Source of the DNA: Natrinema halophilum
GTDB lineage: Archaea; Halobacteriota; Halobacteria; Halobacteriales; Natrialbaceae
DNA: 64,000 nt
Direction of reading: 5' to 3'
Assembly (NCBI RefSeq): GCF_013402815.2
Contig: NZ_CP058601.1
Location: 3,038,001-3,102,000, forward strand
Below are positions 45,900-54,360 of the stretch, piece by piece; the first letter of the stretch is position 1, and the number at the start of each line of letters is the position of its first letter. Below the pieces are notes generated by a model. The model was given only the letters and a program-made list of their open reading frames with translations, ran no database searches and had not been told where the DNA came from. A program made the translations under genes and the position numbers.

Positions 45900-47086
45900 T
45901 GTGCAGCCTCCATGATGGTGGTGATCACGCAGTTACCGAAGCCGCCGACGTTACAGCACAGCCCCGTCTCCGCGTCGACCTGTCGCGGGCCGGCCTCGCC
46001 GACGAGCTGTTCGTAGATCTCGACGCCCTGGGCGACGCCGCTCGCGCCGAGCGGGTGCCCCTTCGATTTGAGCCCGCCGGAGGTGTTGATCGGCAATTCC
46101 CCGTCGCGCTCGGTGTGTCCCTCCCCGACGAGCTTCCAGGCCTCGCCCTGCTCGGCGAATCCCAGCCCTTCCATCTGCAGGAACTCGAGAATGGTGAACA
46201 TATCGTGGAGTTCGGCCACCTCGATGTCTGCGGGCTCGAGGCCGCTCATTTCGTAGGCCCCCGAGCCGCTGTCGACGACCCCGCCCATCACGGTCGGGTC
46301 CTTGCGCTCGTGGACGACGTGGGTATCGCTCGCGCCGTCGATCCCCGAGATGACGGCGTACTCGTCGGCGTACTCCTCGGCGATGGACTCGGGACAGAAC
46401 ATGAGCGCGGCCGAGCCGTCCGTGATCGGACAGAAGTCGTACAATCGCAGCGGGTCGGCGACGATCGGAGACTCGAGGATGGTCTCCTCGTCTACCGCCT
46501 TCTGGAACTGTGCGTTGGGGTTATCGATACCGTTCCGGTGGTTCTTGGCGGCGACGTGCGCCAGGCTCTCCCGGGGTGCGTCGAATCGCTCCAGGTAGTG
46601 GCGCGCGGTGAGCCCGGCAAAGGACGGCAGCGTGACCCCGTGTTTGTACTCGACGGGATGGCCCACGGAGGCGATGATGTCGGTCGATTCGGCGGTCGAC
46701 CGATGGGTCATCTTTTCGCCGCCGACGAGCAGCGTCATGTCGCTGTCCCCGCTTACCACCGACCGCCACGCGGCGTATATTCCTGCGCCGCCGCTGGCAC
46801 TCGTCTGATCGACGCGTTGGGTGTAGGCCGGTATCGTTCCAAGCTCGTGAACTAACGCGTTCATCACGCCGGTCATTCCCTCGAACTCGCCGCTGGTCAT
46901 ATTCGAGACGTAGAGGTGCTCGATCTCGTCCGCATCGACGCCTGCATCGTCGAGACACTCCGTTCCGGCCTCGGCGAGAAGGTCCATGATCCACTCATCC
47001 TCGCGGTGTCCGAACTGCGTCATCGACGCGCCGATCACAGCCACGCGGTCCGTCCGGCCGTCCGACGATCGTCGGTGAGCAGTCAT
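45896..47086 (-). CDS. Thiolase-family protein lacking the usual active-site cysteine
   Basis: 396 residues, of the acetyl-CoA acetyltransferase/SCP-x thiolase type. The nucleophile region reads TSASGG (residues 95-100), so Ser96 is in the usual Cys position. The catalytic histidine motif GGLKSKGHPLGASG near residue 345 and the late C-x-x-GG (CCNVGGFG) are present. Substrate and reaction are uncertain. The DUF35 gene overlaps its end by 4 bases. ATG at 47086 was preferred to a longer frame starting at 47137 because the sequence becomes family-like shortly after. Confidence 0.82.
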   Translation of the reverse strand: MTAHRRSSDGRTDRVAVIGASMTQFGHREDEWIMDLLAEAGTECLDDAGVDADEIEHLYVSNMTSGEFEGMTGVMNALVHELGTIPAYTQRVDQTSASGGAGIYAAWRSVVSGDSDMTLLVGGEKMTHRSTAESTDIIASVGHPVEYKHGVTLPSFAGLTARHYLERFDAPRESLAHVAAKNHRNGIDNPNAQFQKAVDEETILESPIVADPLRLYDFCPITDGSAALMFCPESIAEEYADEYAVISGIDGASDTHVVHERKDPTVMGGVVDSGSGAYEMSGLEPADIEVAELHDMFTILEFLQMEGLGFAEQGEAWKLVGEGHTERDGELPINTSGGLKSKGHPLGASGVAQGVEIYEQLVGEAGPRQVDAETGLCCNVGGFGNCVITTIMEAAQ

Positions 47087-47224
47087 AGACGCACACCGTC
47101 CGTTCCCGGTCGCTGGACAGTTCGCGGACGGTTCCACGGGCGGAGCTGGTCCGGCAGGTCGGACGAGACGACCGATCCGGAGATTCTCGATGGTCTGCGA
47201 TCGATTACGGGGTAGCGAATGGGC

Positions 47225-47437
47225 TTATCGGCTCCCATAGTTCCCCTCGACGCGCTGCGTGAATCCCTGCAAGACGAGCGACTGGCGGATTGGTCGCAGC
47301 GCCAGCGTCGGTACCCCGAGACTGCTCTGGAATCGGGTTTCGGTCGCTTCTTCGGTGACTCCGGCCGCGTCGTCGGTGTCTGTCTGTGGCGACGGCAGTT
47401 CGTTCAGGGCTGCCACCACCGTATTACTTATAGCCAT
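47225..47437 (-). CDS. Possible small protein, uncertain
   Basis: 70 residues starting MAISNTVVAALNELPSPQ. No domain is recognised. A TATA-like TTTATGTAT on the coding strand at about 47459-47467 is about 27 bases upstream of the ATG at 47437, which supports it as a leaderless gene. Against it is the absence of a recognisable family. It lies between the thiolase gene and the AEC transporter. Confidence 0.3.
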   Translation of the reverse strand: MAISNTVVAALNELPSPQTDTDDAAGVTEEATETRFQSSLGVPTLALRPIRQSLVLQGFTQRVEGNYGSR

Positions 47438-47647
47438 CACCGACAAATGCAACGAACACATACATAAATTCAGTGTGGTGAACTACACCATGGTTGTGCG
47501 GAATCGACGGTGGAATGGCTCGTAGTCGCTGATGCCGGTGAAAATAAACGTTTAATAGTTTATTATGGATGGTCATAGCGGACGCGGCGTTCGCTGAGGC
47601 CGGACGGAGAGCCTCTGTACGGGATCCGAACAGCGGCCGACCGTCGC

Positions 47648-48607
47648 TCAGATCACCACGCCGGACTGCAAAATTGCGATCGTGATGGTCAGGGCAGGAA
47701 TCGAAAGCAGCGTCGTCAGAAACACGCAGGTCGAGACGTACTCCGAAACGAGCACGCCGTCCGAGCGGGCGCTGCCGGCGAACTCGATCATCAAAACGAG
47801 CGGTGTCACGGCGGCGGGCATCGCCGTCTCGAGGACGAACACGCGCGCGACGGTAGGGTTTTGGAAGCTCAGCGCGGACGCGACTCCGAGGCCGACGACG
47901 GGTGCGACCCCCAGCTTGAGAGCGGTCGCGGGCCACGCCCGCGAGACTGCGGCGGCCGTATCCGTACGCGCGAGCTGGATCCCGAGAATGAGCAACATTA
48001 GCGGAATCGAGGCGTCGCCGACGAGCTTGAGCGTTTCCATGCTCGCGGTTTCGGCGGCTGGAACGAGATCAAGTGCTCGGACGCCCAGCGCCGCGACGAC
48101 CGCATACACCAGCGGAATGTAGAACACTCGCCGGACGCCCTCGAGGCCGGCGGAGCCGCTACTCCGGGAGGCGACGTAGACGCCGATGGTGTACATCAAG
48201 ACGGACTGAACTGAGAGAAAGAGGACGGCAGTCTGGCGGCCGACGTCGCCGAACGCGAAATCCGAGACGGGAACGCCGAGATTTCCCGAGTTGCAAAAAA
48301 TCGTGACCAGCACCAACCCGCTCAACGCCGGTTCTTGCTCATCAACGGCACGTCCGACGACCTCGGCGATTGCCCACATCGCCGCCGTGAATGCGGCGAT
48401 CCCGACCGCGATCCGCAGGAGCGTCGCCGCCTCGAGTTCCGTGACGGCGAGGCTATGGAACACCAGCGCAGGGGCCAGGACGTAAATGACGGCCGTGTTC
48501 AACGGCTCTGGGTCGATATCCTTGACAGTGGCCAGAACGTAGCCCACGCCTGCGATAGCGACGATCGGTCCGATAGCGGAGGCGAAAATACCGAGGAGGC
48601 CGGTCAT
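47648..48607 (-). CDS. AEC-family (auxin efflux carrier type) transporter
   Basis: 319 residues with about ten membrane segments in two inverted halves. The first is GLLGIFASAIGPIVAIAGVGYV; the middle has an FCNSGNLGVPVSDFAFG turn near residue 105 and the second half starts near GDASIPLMLLILGIQLA (about 195). This matches the AEC/PIN-like carrier family, whose archaeal members may move carboxylates or other small anions. The ATG at 48607 is preferred to an upstream frame with a basic extension. No partner gene is adjacent. Confidence 0.85.
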   Translation of the reverse strand: MTGLLGIFASAIGPIVAIAGVGYVLATVKDIDPEPLNTAVIYVLAPALVFHSLAVTELEAATLLRIAVGIAAFTAAMWAIAEVVGRAVDEQEPALSGLVLVTIFCNSGNLGVPVSDFAFGDVGRQTAVLFLSVQSVLMYTIGVYVASRSSGSAGLEGVRRVFYIPLVYAVVAALGVRALDLVPAAETASMETLKLVGDASIPLMLLILGIQLARTDTAAAVSRAWPATALKLGVAPVVGLGVASALSFQNPTVARVFVLETAMPAAVTPLVLMIEFAGSARSDGVLVSEYVSTCVFLTTLLSIPALTITIAILQSGVVI

Positions 48608-49212
48608 GGGTCGGCGCCTGCGCTCGTCTGGACGCATTCGATATACGAGGGAGTCGGCAGAACGGCGGTGAGTTGGTGCATTTGCGGCCAGGTATTCTCT
48701 GCGCCCGATATGGAGCTTTCGATATCTGAAGGGGCTGTATGTCCCGTCGAACGAACGAACGCCAGCAAACTCAACCGGGTTAGTCGGGGATGGCGGGTCG
48801 GCTGCCGAAACGGCGATCCCTCTTTACGTGCTTCTGGTCACAAAGTGCAGCGACGACGGGAGAGCGGTCACGTCTCGAGTCGGTTTCAGTCGACCAGCGG
48901 CGGGTTTCGCCCGTATCGTCGACTCTGGCGACGCATGTGGTTCGTCGTCAGCGGTTAGTGGACCGATTCCGAGTCTGGGATTTACCAATGCGGAGTCCAT
49001 CGCCCAGATTCGAATCGCTCTCGGCCCGTCTCAGCAACGTCACTCATCGAGCACAGCGCCGACGCCGGCCGATTCGGACTGCGTTTTCGAGGGATACCGA
49101 ATCGAACGGACGGTAGTTTCACATATATATCCATTATTATTTTCATTATTAAATAATGTTATTGTAGTTTCATACACAAATATTAAAACATTTTGTAGTG
49201 TAATGCCGTAGC
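48608..49212. other. Intergenic region without a recognised gene
   Basis: About 600 bases. Open frames here are arginine/serine-rich shadow-type frames with no family resemblance. From about 49110 to 49200 it is AT-rich and probably holds the promoter of the Tat protein gene that starts at 49213. Confidence 0.5.
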
Positions 49213-49716
49213 ATGGTAGAGGATGACGCTCAAGTTACCGGTATCGAGGAAGTGAGCCAGGTCTCGGTTTCACGCCGCCGAATGTTACAGGCGAGCACGA
49301 CGACGATCGGCGGAGTAGGGATCGCCAGCAATGCGAGCGCACACGGGGGCTCAGACCCGTGCGAACAGGTGGTACCGGACCTCGCAATCGTCAATCGGGA
49401 CGACCAGCCCCGTTCCGTCGAAGTGGCGACGGAAAACGACGATGCGGCACCGATGCACGGTCATCGGACGATGCGGATCGAACCGGGCGACACTCGGACG
49501 ATCGACGCCATCTCGTCGGCGGTCGAAGAAGACCGCGTCCATGCGATGGTCGACGAAGACGAGACGGTCGTTCAGGAACTGGCTGCACTCCGTCCCGAAC
49601 GGTTCCGACACGGAATCCAGATCACGATCCACTCGGGCGAGACCCGCGTGGAAACCCAACACGCCGACTTGCCCCCAGTCGAGCAAGCACGGATGCTCGC
49701 GAGGTGCGAGGAATGA
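49213..49716 (+). CDS. Small Tat-exported protein coupled to the PKD/PPC protein
   Basis: 167 residues. A Tat signal VSRRRMLQASTTTIGGVGIASNASA (residues 19-43) is followed by an Asp/Glu-rich domain with no match to a known family that I recognise. The gene's stop overlaps the start of the next gene by 4 bases (ATGA). Since the next protein has extracellular-type domains but no signal of its own, the two may be exported or work together. Function unknown. Confidence 0.75.
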   Translation: MVEDDAQVTGIEEVSQVSVSRRRMLQASTTTIGGVGIASNASAHGGSDPCEQVVPDLAIVNRDDQPRSVEVATENDDAAPMHGHRTMRIEPGDTRTIDAISSAVEEDRVHAMVDEDETVVQELAALRPERFRHGIQITIHSGETRVETQHADLPPVEQARMLARCEE

Positions 49717-51008
49717 GTGCTATTTCCGTCTACGTGTATCCAAACACGCGATCCGAAGACGATCTCGCGAGGATCGCAAAGAACGCAGTGGAGGCCGGTC
49801 TCGAGGGTATTACTTCGGACTCGAGGATCGGCGGGTACGACGTCGAGATCCGTAACAGGTATCCGAACCAGCGGGCAGGGAGTTTGCGTGGCTTCTTCGA
49901 CGCTTTTCGAACCTGGCGGGAACGGAACGGGTTTACCGGTACCGGCTGTCACCTCGGCATCGGTAGCGGCTTTGGCGGCGGCCTCGCAGATAACGGGCAG
50001 TATTCGAACGCGTTTAACGGGGACGCCAACTGCGTCGTTGGTGGCCGATCCGGCGGCGGAAGTTTCTTCAAAAACGCCGCGATTCAGGAGACGTTGCATA
50101 CGTTGATCGATCCCGGCCTTCCACAGGTTTCTCAGATGATCGGGCAGAACGACGAACACACCCTGGGAATGATTTATCAGGATCGGTCCGTTTCTCCGAT
50201 GGTCACCGGATACGTGCGGCGGGGACTCGGGAATTCGGGGACCTGTAGAAATAACCTGAATGCGGGCCAGCGGACCACGAATACGTCCCCGTGTTCTGCG
50301 GACGCCGTGGAATACACCTGGATCGATCGCACCGGCGGCCGCGACGGTGGCGACGGAGGCGGCAATGACAGGGGCGGCAACGATGAAGGCGGCGACGGAA
50401 CCCGGGGCCCCTCCGTGGACGTCAGGGTCAGCGCCACAGAAGTGGACGTCGGCGAAACGATCCAGTTCGACGGCCGCAGATCGTCTGATCCCGACGGTTC
50501 GATCCAGTCCTACGAGTGGTCGTTCGGCGATGGTTCGACTGCAACGGGAGGGACTGTTCAGCACGCCTACGAATCGCCGGGCGACTTTCAGGCTTCGCTC
50601 ACTGTTACGGACGACGACGGATTCACCGACACGGGATCGTTTTCGATCACCGTCCAGGGCAGCAGGACGGCCGGAAACTGCGGTGACGTGAGCACTGGGG
50701 GCGAAGTAACCGGCCGTCTCGCCGGCTGGTGGGACGGGAACAAGTATCAGTACGCGAGCGCGCTCGCGAATCCATGCGAGGTGACGATCACGATGGAGGG
50801 GCCAGGCGACGCCGACTTCGATCTGTACGTCACGACCGATGGGCGGACGCCACGGTCCAACAACTACGACGAAAAATCGGACGATCCGAACAGTCGGGAG
50901 TCGGTTACGGTCAGCAACGTAACCCCGGGCCAGCAGTTCGGCATCCTCGTCGACTCCTATAGTGGAGCCGGTTCCTTCCGGCTCAGTGTAACGGAACGCG
51001 GCACGTAA
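49713..51008 (+). CDS. Metallopeptidase-like protein with PKD and PPC domains
   Basis: 431 residues. The N-terminal 210 residues match in motif order the Tat protein at 25186-26160: CHLGIGSGFGGG, QETLHT at 125-130 (in place of HETLH), NDEHTLG near 146-152 and VSPMVTGY. Then a Gly/Asp linker, a PKD domain (GETIQFDGRRSSDPDGS ... YEWSFGDGSTA, about 250-300) and a PPC-type beta domain (DADFDLYVTTDGRTP, to the end). No signal peptide is seen at ATG 49713, although the domains are typical of secreted proteins. With the first His replaced by Gln, catalysis is doubtful. Confidence 0.75.
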   Translation: MSAISVYVYPNTRSEDDLARIAKNAVEAGLEGITSDSRIGGYDVEIRNRYPNQRAGSLRGFFDAFRTWRERNGFTGTGCHLGIGSGFGGGLADNGQYSNAFNGDANCVVGGRSGGGSFFKNAAIQETLHTLIDPGLPQVSQMIGQNDEHTLGMIYQDRSVSPMVTGYVRRGLGNSGTCRNNLNAGQRTTNTSPCSADAVEYTWIDRTGGRDGGDGGGNDRGGNDEGGDGTRGPSVDVRVSATEVDVGETIQFDGRRSSDPDGSIQSYEWSFGDGSTATGGTVQHAYESPGDFQASLTVTDDDGFTDTGSFSITVQGSRTAGNCGDVSTGGEVTGRLAGWWDGNKYQYASALANPCEVTITMEGPGDADFDLYVTTDGRTPRSNNYDEKSDDPNSRESVTVSNVTPGQQFGILVDSYSGAGSFRLSVTERGT

Positions 51009-51185
51009 CGGGAGTACTGTGGGATTTCGGCCCGTCTTTCGGCTCGCGAGTTTCCCGTTCCATCCTCGTAACACAATACGTTCGAACGGTCTCGACCGTG
51101 GCGGCTATGAATGCGAACGGAAGCGCCAACTATTCGGTTTCGTTCGACCGAAGGCGCTTTGTGCGACTACCGACTGGTATTCCAC

Positions 51186-51851
51186 ATGAATCCCTCGAGC
51201 TGGCGGACATATCTCGTCACACAGGCGTCGCTTTCCGGCGATCGATCGACGCCCGAAATCGTCCGCAAAGCCATCGACGGCGGCGTCGACGCCGTCCAAC
51301 TGCGTGAGAAAGACTCGAGTGCTCGATCACGGTACGAACTCGGCCACGAACTGCGCGAACTGACCGCCGAGGCGGGCGTCGACCTCATCGTCAACGACCG
51401 GATCGATATCGCACGTGCGATCGATGCGGATGGCGTTCACGTCGGCCAGTCGGATCTGCCGGTCGCGGCCGCCCGGAACTTGCTCGGCTCGGACGCTATC
51501 GTCGGTTGCTCGGCGTCAACGGCTGCGGAGGCCAGGAAAGCTGAAGCCGAGGGAGCCGATTACCTCGGCGTTGGTGCCGTCTACGGAACGTCCTCGAAGA
51601 ACGTCGCCGACGAAAAAGACGGGGTCGGTCCAGAGCGGATCGCCGCGGTCGCCGACGCAGTCTCGATTCCGCTCGTTGCGATTGGCGGCATTACTGCCGA
51701 CAACGCCAGTCGGGTCGTAACGGCAGGTGCTGTCGGTGTGGCGGTCATCAGCGAGATTACGGCGGCTGCGGAGCCACGGGCCGCAACCGAATCGCTCGTT
51801 GGGGCCGTCGAAACGCCGAAGGCAGTCGATACCGGAGCTAGACCAGAATGA
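51186..51851 (+). CDS. thiE: Thiamine-phosphate synthase
   Basis: 221 residues. ThiE joins the HMP pyrophosphate and thiazole phosphate to thiamine phosphate. The barrel features are seen: VDAVQLREKDSSARSRYELG (residues 31-50), VNDRIDIARAIDADGVHVGQSDLP, GADYLGVGAVYGTSSK and AIGGITADNASRVVTAGAVGVAVIS. ATG at 51186 begins at the homologous region; a longer frame upstream does not look like ThiE. It overlaps thiM by 4 bases. No TPP-riboswitch-like structure was recognised upstream. Confidence 0.95.
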   Translation: MNPSSWRTYLVTQASLSGDRSTPEIVRKAIDGGVDAVQLREKDSSARSRYELGHELRELTAEAGVDLIVNDRIDIARAIDADGVHVGQSDLPVAAARNLLGSDAIVGCSASTAAEARKAEAEGADYLGVGAVYGTSSKNVADEKDGVGPERIAAVADAVSIPLVAIGGITADNASRVVTAGAVGVAVISEITAAAEPRAATESLVGAVETPKAVDTGARPE

Positions 51852-52678
51852 GTGTGACAGACATCGCCGCCGCCGACCTTGCGGACTCGGTCCGGATCGT
51901 CCGACAGACGGAGCCGCTCGTGCAGTCGCTGACCAACACGGTGACGATCAACGACGTGGCGAACGTGACGCTCCACTGGGGCGGATTGCCGGTAATGGCC
52001 GACTCGTTCGGTGACGCCGGTGAGATGGCCGAACTCGCACGCGCTGTGCTGATCAACACCGGCCAGGTACCCGACGGCCGTGTCGAGGCCATGCACGAAG
52101 CTGGTCGGAAGGCAAACGAGCGCGGTATCCCGGTCGTCCTCGACCCCGTCGGTGTGGGGTCGACACCCTCACGTCAGGCAGTCGCCGAAAGCCTCCTCTC
52201 CGACATCGACTTCACTGTGATCAATGGAAACTACGGCGAGATTAGCGCGCTTGCGGGCGTCGAAGCGGAAGTCAAGGGGGTCGAATCCGTCGGCGACTAC
52301 GACGCGATCGACCGGACGGCGCACTCGCTCGCCGAGTCGACCGATGCGATCGTCGTCGCCTCGGGCATCGACGACATCGTTGCGGACGCCGACGGCGCAG
52401 TCCGACTCACCGCCGGCCACGAGATGCTGGGCGAAGTCGTCGGTACCGGTTGTATGCTCGGCGGGACCATCGCAACGTTCTGCGGTGCTATCGACGATGC
52501 CTCGACGGCCGCCGTTCACGGCACGCTCGGATTCGGCATCGCCGGCGAGCGCGCGGCCGACCTCGAGTACGCGGGGCCGGGGAGCTATCGGACGAACTTT
52601 CGTGATGCGGTTTCGGGGATTACGAGCGACGTCGCCGCCGCTCTCGACCTCGAGGATCGCGTCGAGACGGTCCACTGA
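51848..52678 (+). CDS. thiM: Hydroxyethylthiazole kinase
   Basis: 276 residues. ThiM phosphorylates 4-methyl-5-hydroxyethylthiazole for salvage into thiamine. Marks include VQSLTNTVTINDVANVTLHWGG (residues 19-40), DPVGVGSTPSRQ near 99 and GTGCMLGGTIATFC near 200, the ribokinase-like catalytic segment. It follows thiE with a 4-base overlap, so the pair is a thiazole salvage and thiamine-phosphate unit. Confidence 0.95.
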   Translation: MSVTDIAAADLADSVRIVRQTEPLVQSLTNTVTINDVANVTLHWGGLPVMADSFGDAGEMAELARAVLINTGQVPDGRVEAMHEAGRKANERGIPVVLDPVGVGSTPSRQAVAESLLSDIDFTVINGNYGEISALAGVEAEVKGVESVGDYDAIDRTAHSLAESTDAIVVASGIDDIVADADGAVRLTAGHEMLGEVVGTGCMLGGTIATFCGAIDDASTAAVHGTLGFGIAGERAADLEYAGPGSYRTNFRDAVSGITSDVAAALDLEDRVETVH

Positions 52679-52771
52679 ATCGACCGAATCGGCTCCGAGC
52701 GTCGCTGCCCACCGTCACGAAAGACGAACTGTACTGAAACTATTTTAGTATGGCCGGCCGAACTGGAAACT

Positions 52772-53044
52772 ATGGCACGAGACGAACTCGAAAACGCGGC
52801 TGAGTCGATCGAACGGGCGGCAGACGAAACGTCAGATGACACGGCAGCGGACCGGCTCCAGACCCAATCGGAAAAGTTCGCGGAGTACGCTACGGCCGAC
52901 CGCGGTCCCGATCACGGTCAACTCGCACGCCACGAACACATTCTGAACGAAATCGCCGACGACGAAGGCGGCAACGTTGCATCGAACATCGAGGACGCAC
53001 TCGAATCGATCAGCGCATTCCGCGAGACGGTCGAGGGCGTCTAG
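52772..53044 (+). CDS. Small acidic haloarchaeal protein
   Basis: 90 residues, acidic and helical, no membrane segment. It resembles the small conserved haloarchaeal helical proteins (ELENAAESIERAADETSDDTAADRLQTQSEKFAEYA). A CTATTTTAG box at 52739-52747 lies about 27 bases upstream of ATG 52772, so it is a leaderless gene. Function unknown. Confidence 0.75.
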   Translation: MARDELENAAESIERAADETSDDTAADRLQTQSEKFAEYATADRGPDHGQLARHEHILNEIADDEGGNVASNIEDALESISAFRETVEGV

Positions 53045-53238
53045 CGGTCCGATCACGGTCACGGTTCGGTGTCTCGAGGATCGTCGGCTACCGGGTCGGT
53101 CGCCGAGAGTTGGTCGGTCGACGGGAGACGGCGGGTTACGTTTTCGTCGGCCGTCGCCTCAACGGCCTTTCGATGAAATCTCAGCATCCGAGTAGCGGCG
53201 AAGTCGACCGGTCGACTTCCGTCTCGGTACGTGGATCA

Positions 53239-53445
53239 TCAGCTGTCGACTCGAATCGGGCCCACCTCGAAGTAGACGAGACCGGTATAGATCGATCCGA
53301 GTACGAGCGAACTGACGAACAGAACCGTCCACAACGGCGGCTCTGATGGCTGGCGTATCGTGGCAACTCCGTATGCCATCCAGAGCGCTCCGACGGTGAT
53401 ATTCGCTCCCTGTTTTACCGCATGCTTCGACCGCGAATCACCCAT
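53239..53445 (-). CDS. Small two-helix membrane protein
   Basis: 68 residues with two hydrophobic segments (about 14-30 and 38-62) separated by a short polar turn (RQPSEPPLW). A TTTTAATAC box on the coding strand at about 53469-53477 lies about 27 bases upstream of the ATG at 53445, supporting a real leaderless gene. Function unknown. Confidence 0.7.
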   Translation of the reverse strand: MGDSRSKHAVKQGANITVGALWMAYGVATIRQPSEPPLWTVLFVSSLVLGSIYTGLVYFEVGPIRVDS

Positions 53446-53543
53446 ATTTGGTGTCCCGAGGTCGGTTGTATTAAAATAACAAGGATTGAACTCCTGTCGA
53501 ACTCTGCTCGATCTCGAGTACGGAACCCGTCCGACCGCTGGGT

Positions 53544-54179
53544 TCAGCAGACGGGTTTGGGGTTCGCTCCCATCTCCTCGAGCGTGTCGACGTATTCGTC
53601 GTAGGCGGCCTGGATCGCGCCCGTCGCTGCCTTCTCGGCGCGATCCCAGTCCTCGTCGCTCTCGCAGACCGTTTCGAGGAGTTCTTTCGCCCGTTCGAGT
53701 TGGTCCTCCAGGTCGTCACCGAACCCACGGAACAGGCTCGCGGTCTGGGGATCAGCGTCGCCGACGAAGTAGCCGACGACCTGGTCTTTCGAGCGCTTGC
53801 TCGCGAGGTTGCGGCCGACGAACGCACCGACGCGTTCGATGGTCTCCTCTCGGTCGCGGAGGTATTCGTGTAGGGTGGGGACGTCGGTCGGCTCGTATTC
53901 GTCGTCGCTGAGTTTCTCGTCGACAGTCTCGTAGTGGTCTTGCTCTTCTTCGGCGGTGGTCTTGAAGGCCGCACGCACCTCGTCTGTGGCCTCGTCGTCG
54001 GCCCACTCGAGGAACGTCTGCCAGGCGGCGTACTCGGCGTCGGCGGTGGCCTCGAGGACGGGTTCAGTGTCGATGTCGCCACCGGTGTCGGCGTAGAGTG
54101 ACTTCGATGAGCCGAGTCGTGAGAGCGCGGTCTGGTTTTCCTCGCTGACAGTCTCGACGAACGTATCCGGATCGGTCAT
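53544..54179 (-). CDS. Rubrerythrin/ferritin-like family protein
   Basis: 211 residues, all helical and very acidic. The repeated E..E..H pattern (ATADAEYAAWQTFLEWADDE and AEEEQDHYETV) fits a four-helix ferritin-like fold with a di-iron site, with a second set in the later half. No rubredoxin-type Cys pair is present; the protein ends GANPKPVC. The start at 54179 begins at MTDPDTFVE; the longer frame to 54644 overlaps the next gene and is not protein-like. Oxidative stress defence or iron handling is plausible. Confidence 0.8.
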   Translation of the reverse strand: MTDPDTFVETVSEENQTALSRLGSSKSLYADTGGDIDTEPVLEATADAEYAAWQTFLEWADDEATDEVRAAFKTTAEEEQDHYETVDEKLSDDEYEPTDVPTLHEYLRDREETIERVGAFVGRNLASKRSKDQVVGYFVGDADPQTASLFRGFGDDLEDQLERAKELLETVCESDEDWDRAEKAATGAIQAAYDEYVDTLEEMGANPKPVC

Positions 54180-54360
54180 GGAGGGTGTTTCGTGTGCGCT
54201 CGAGTTATGTCTATCGAGCCGTCGCCCTCGGAACCCGACCGTCGGCATCGGCGTACCCCGCCGTCTCCGCGGCGGTTGGTGATAGGCATCAATTACTGTT
54301 CGAAATCTGAACTCCAACGGCGTCATAACAATTACCGAACCCGGAAAGTCATCGAACGGA

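Noticed and set aside
51009-51185. Possible TPP riboswitch upstream of thiE
   Set aside because: The conserved CTGAGA-type core and paired arms of the TPP aptamer were not found; the region shows only ordinary GC-rich sequence.
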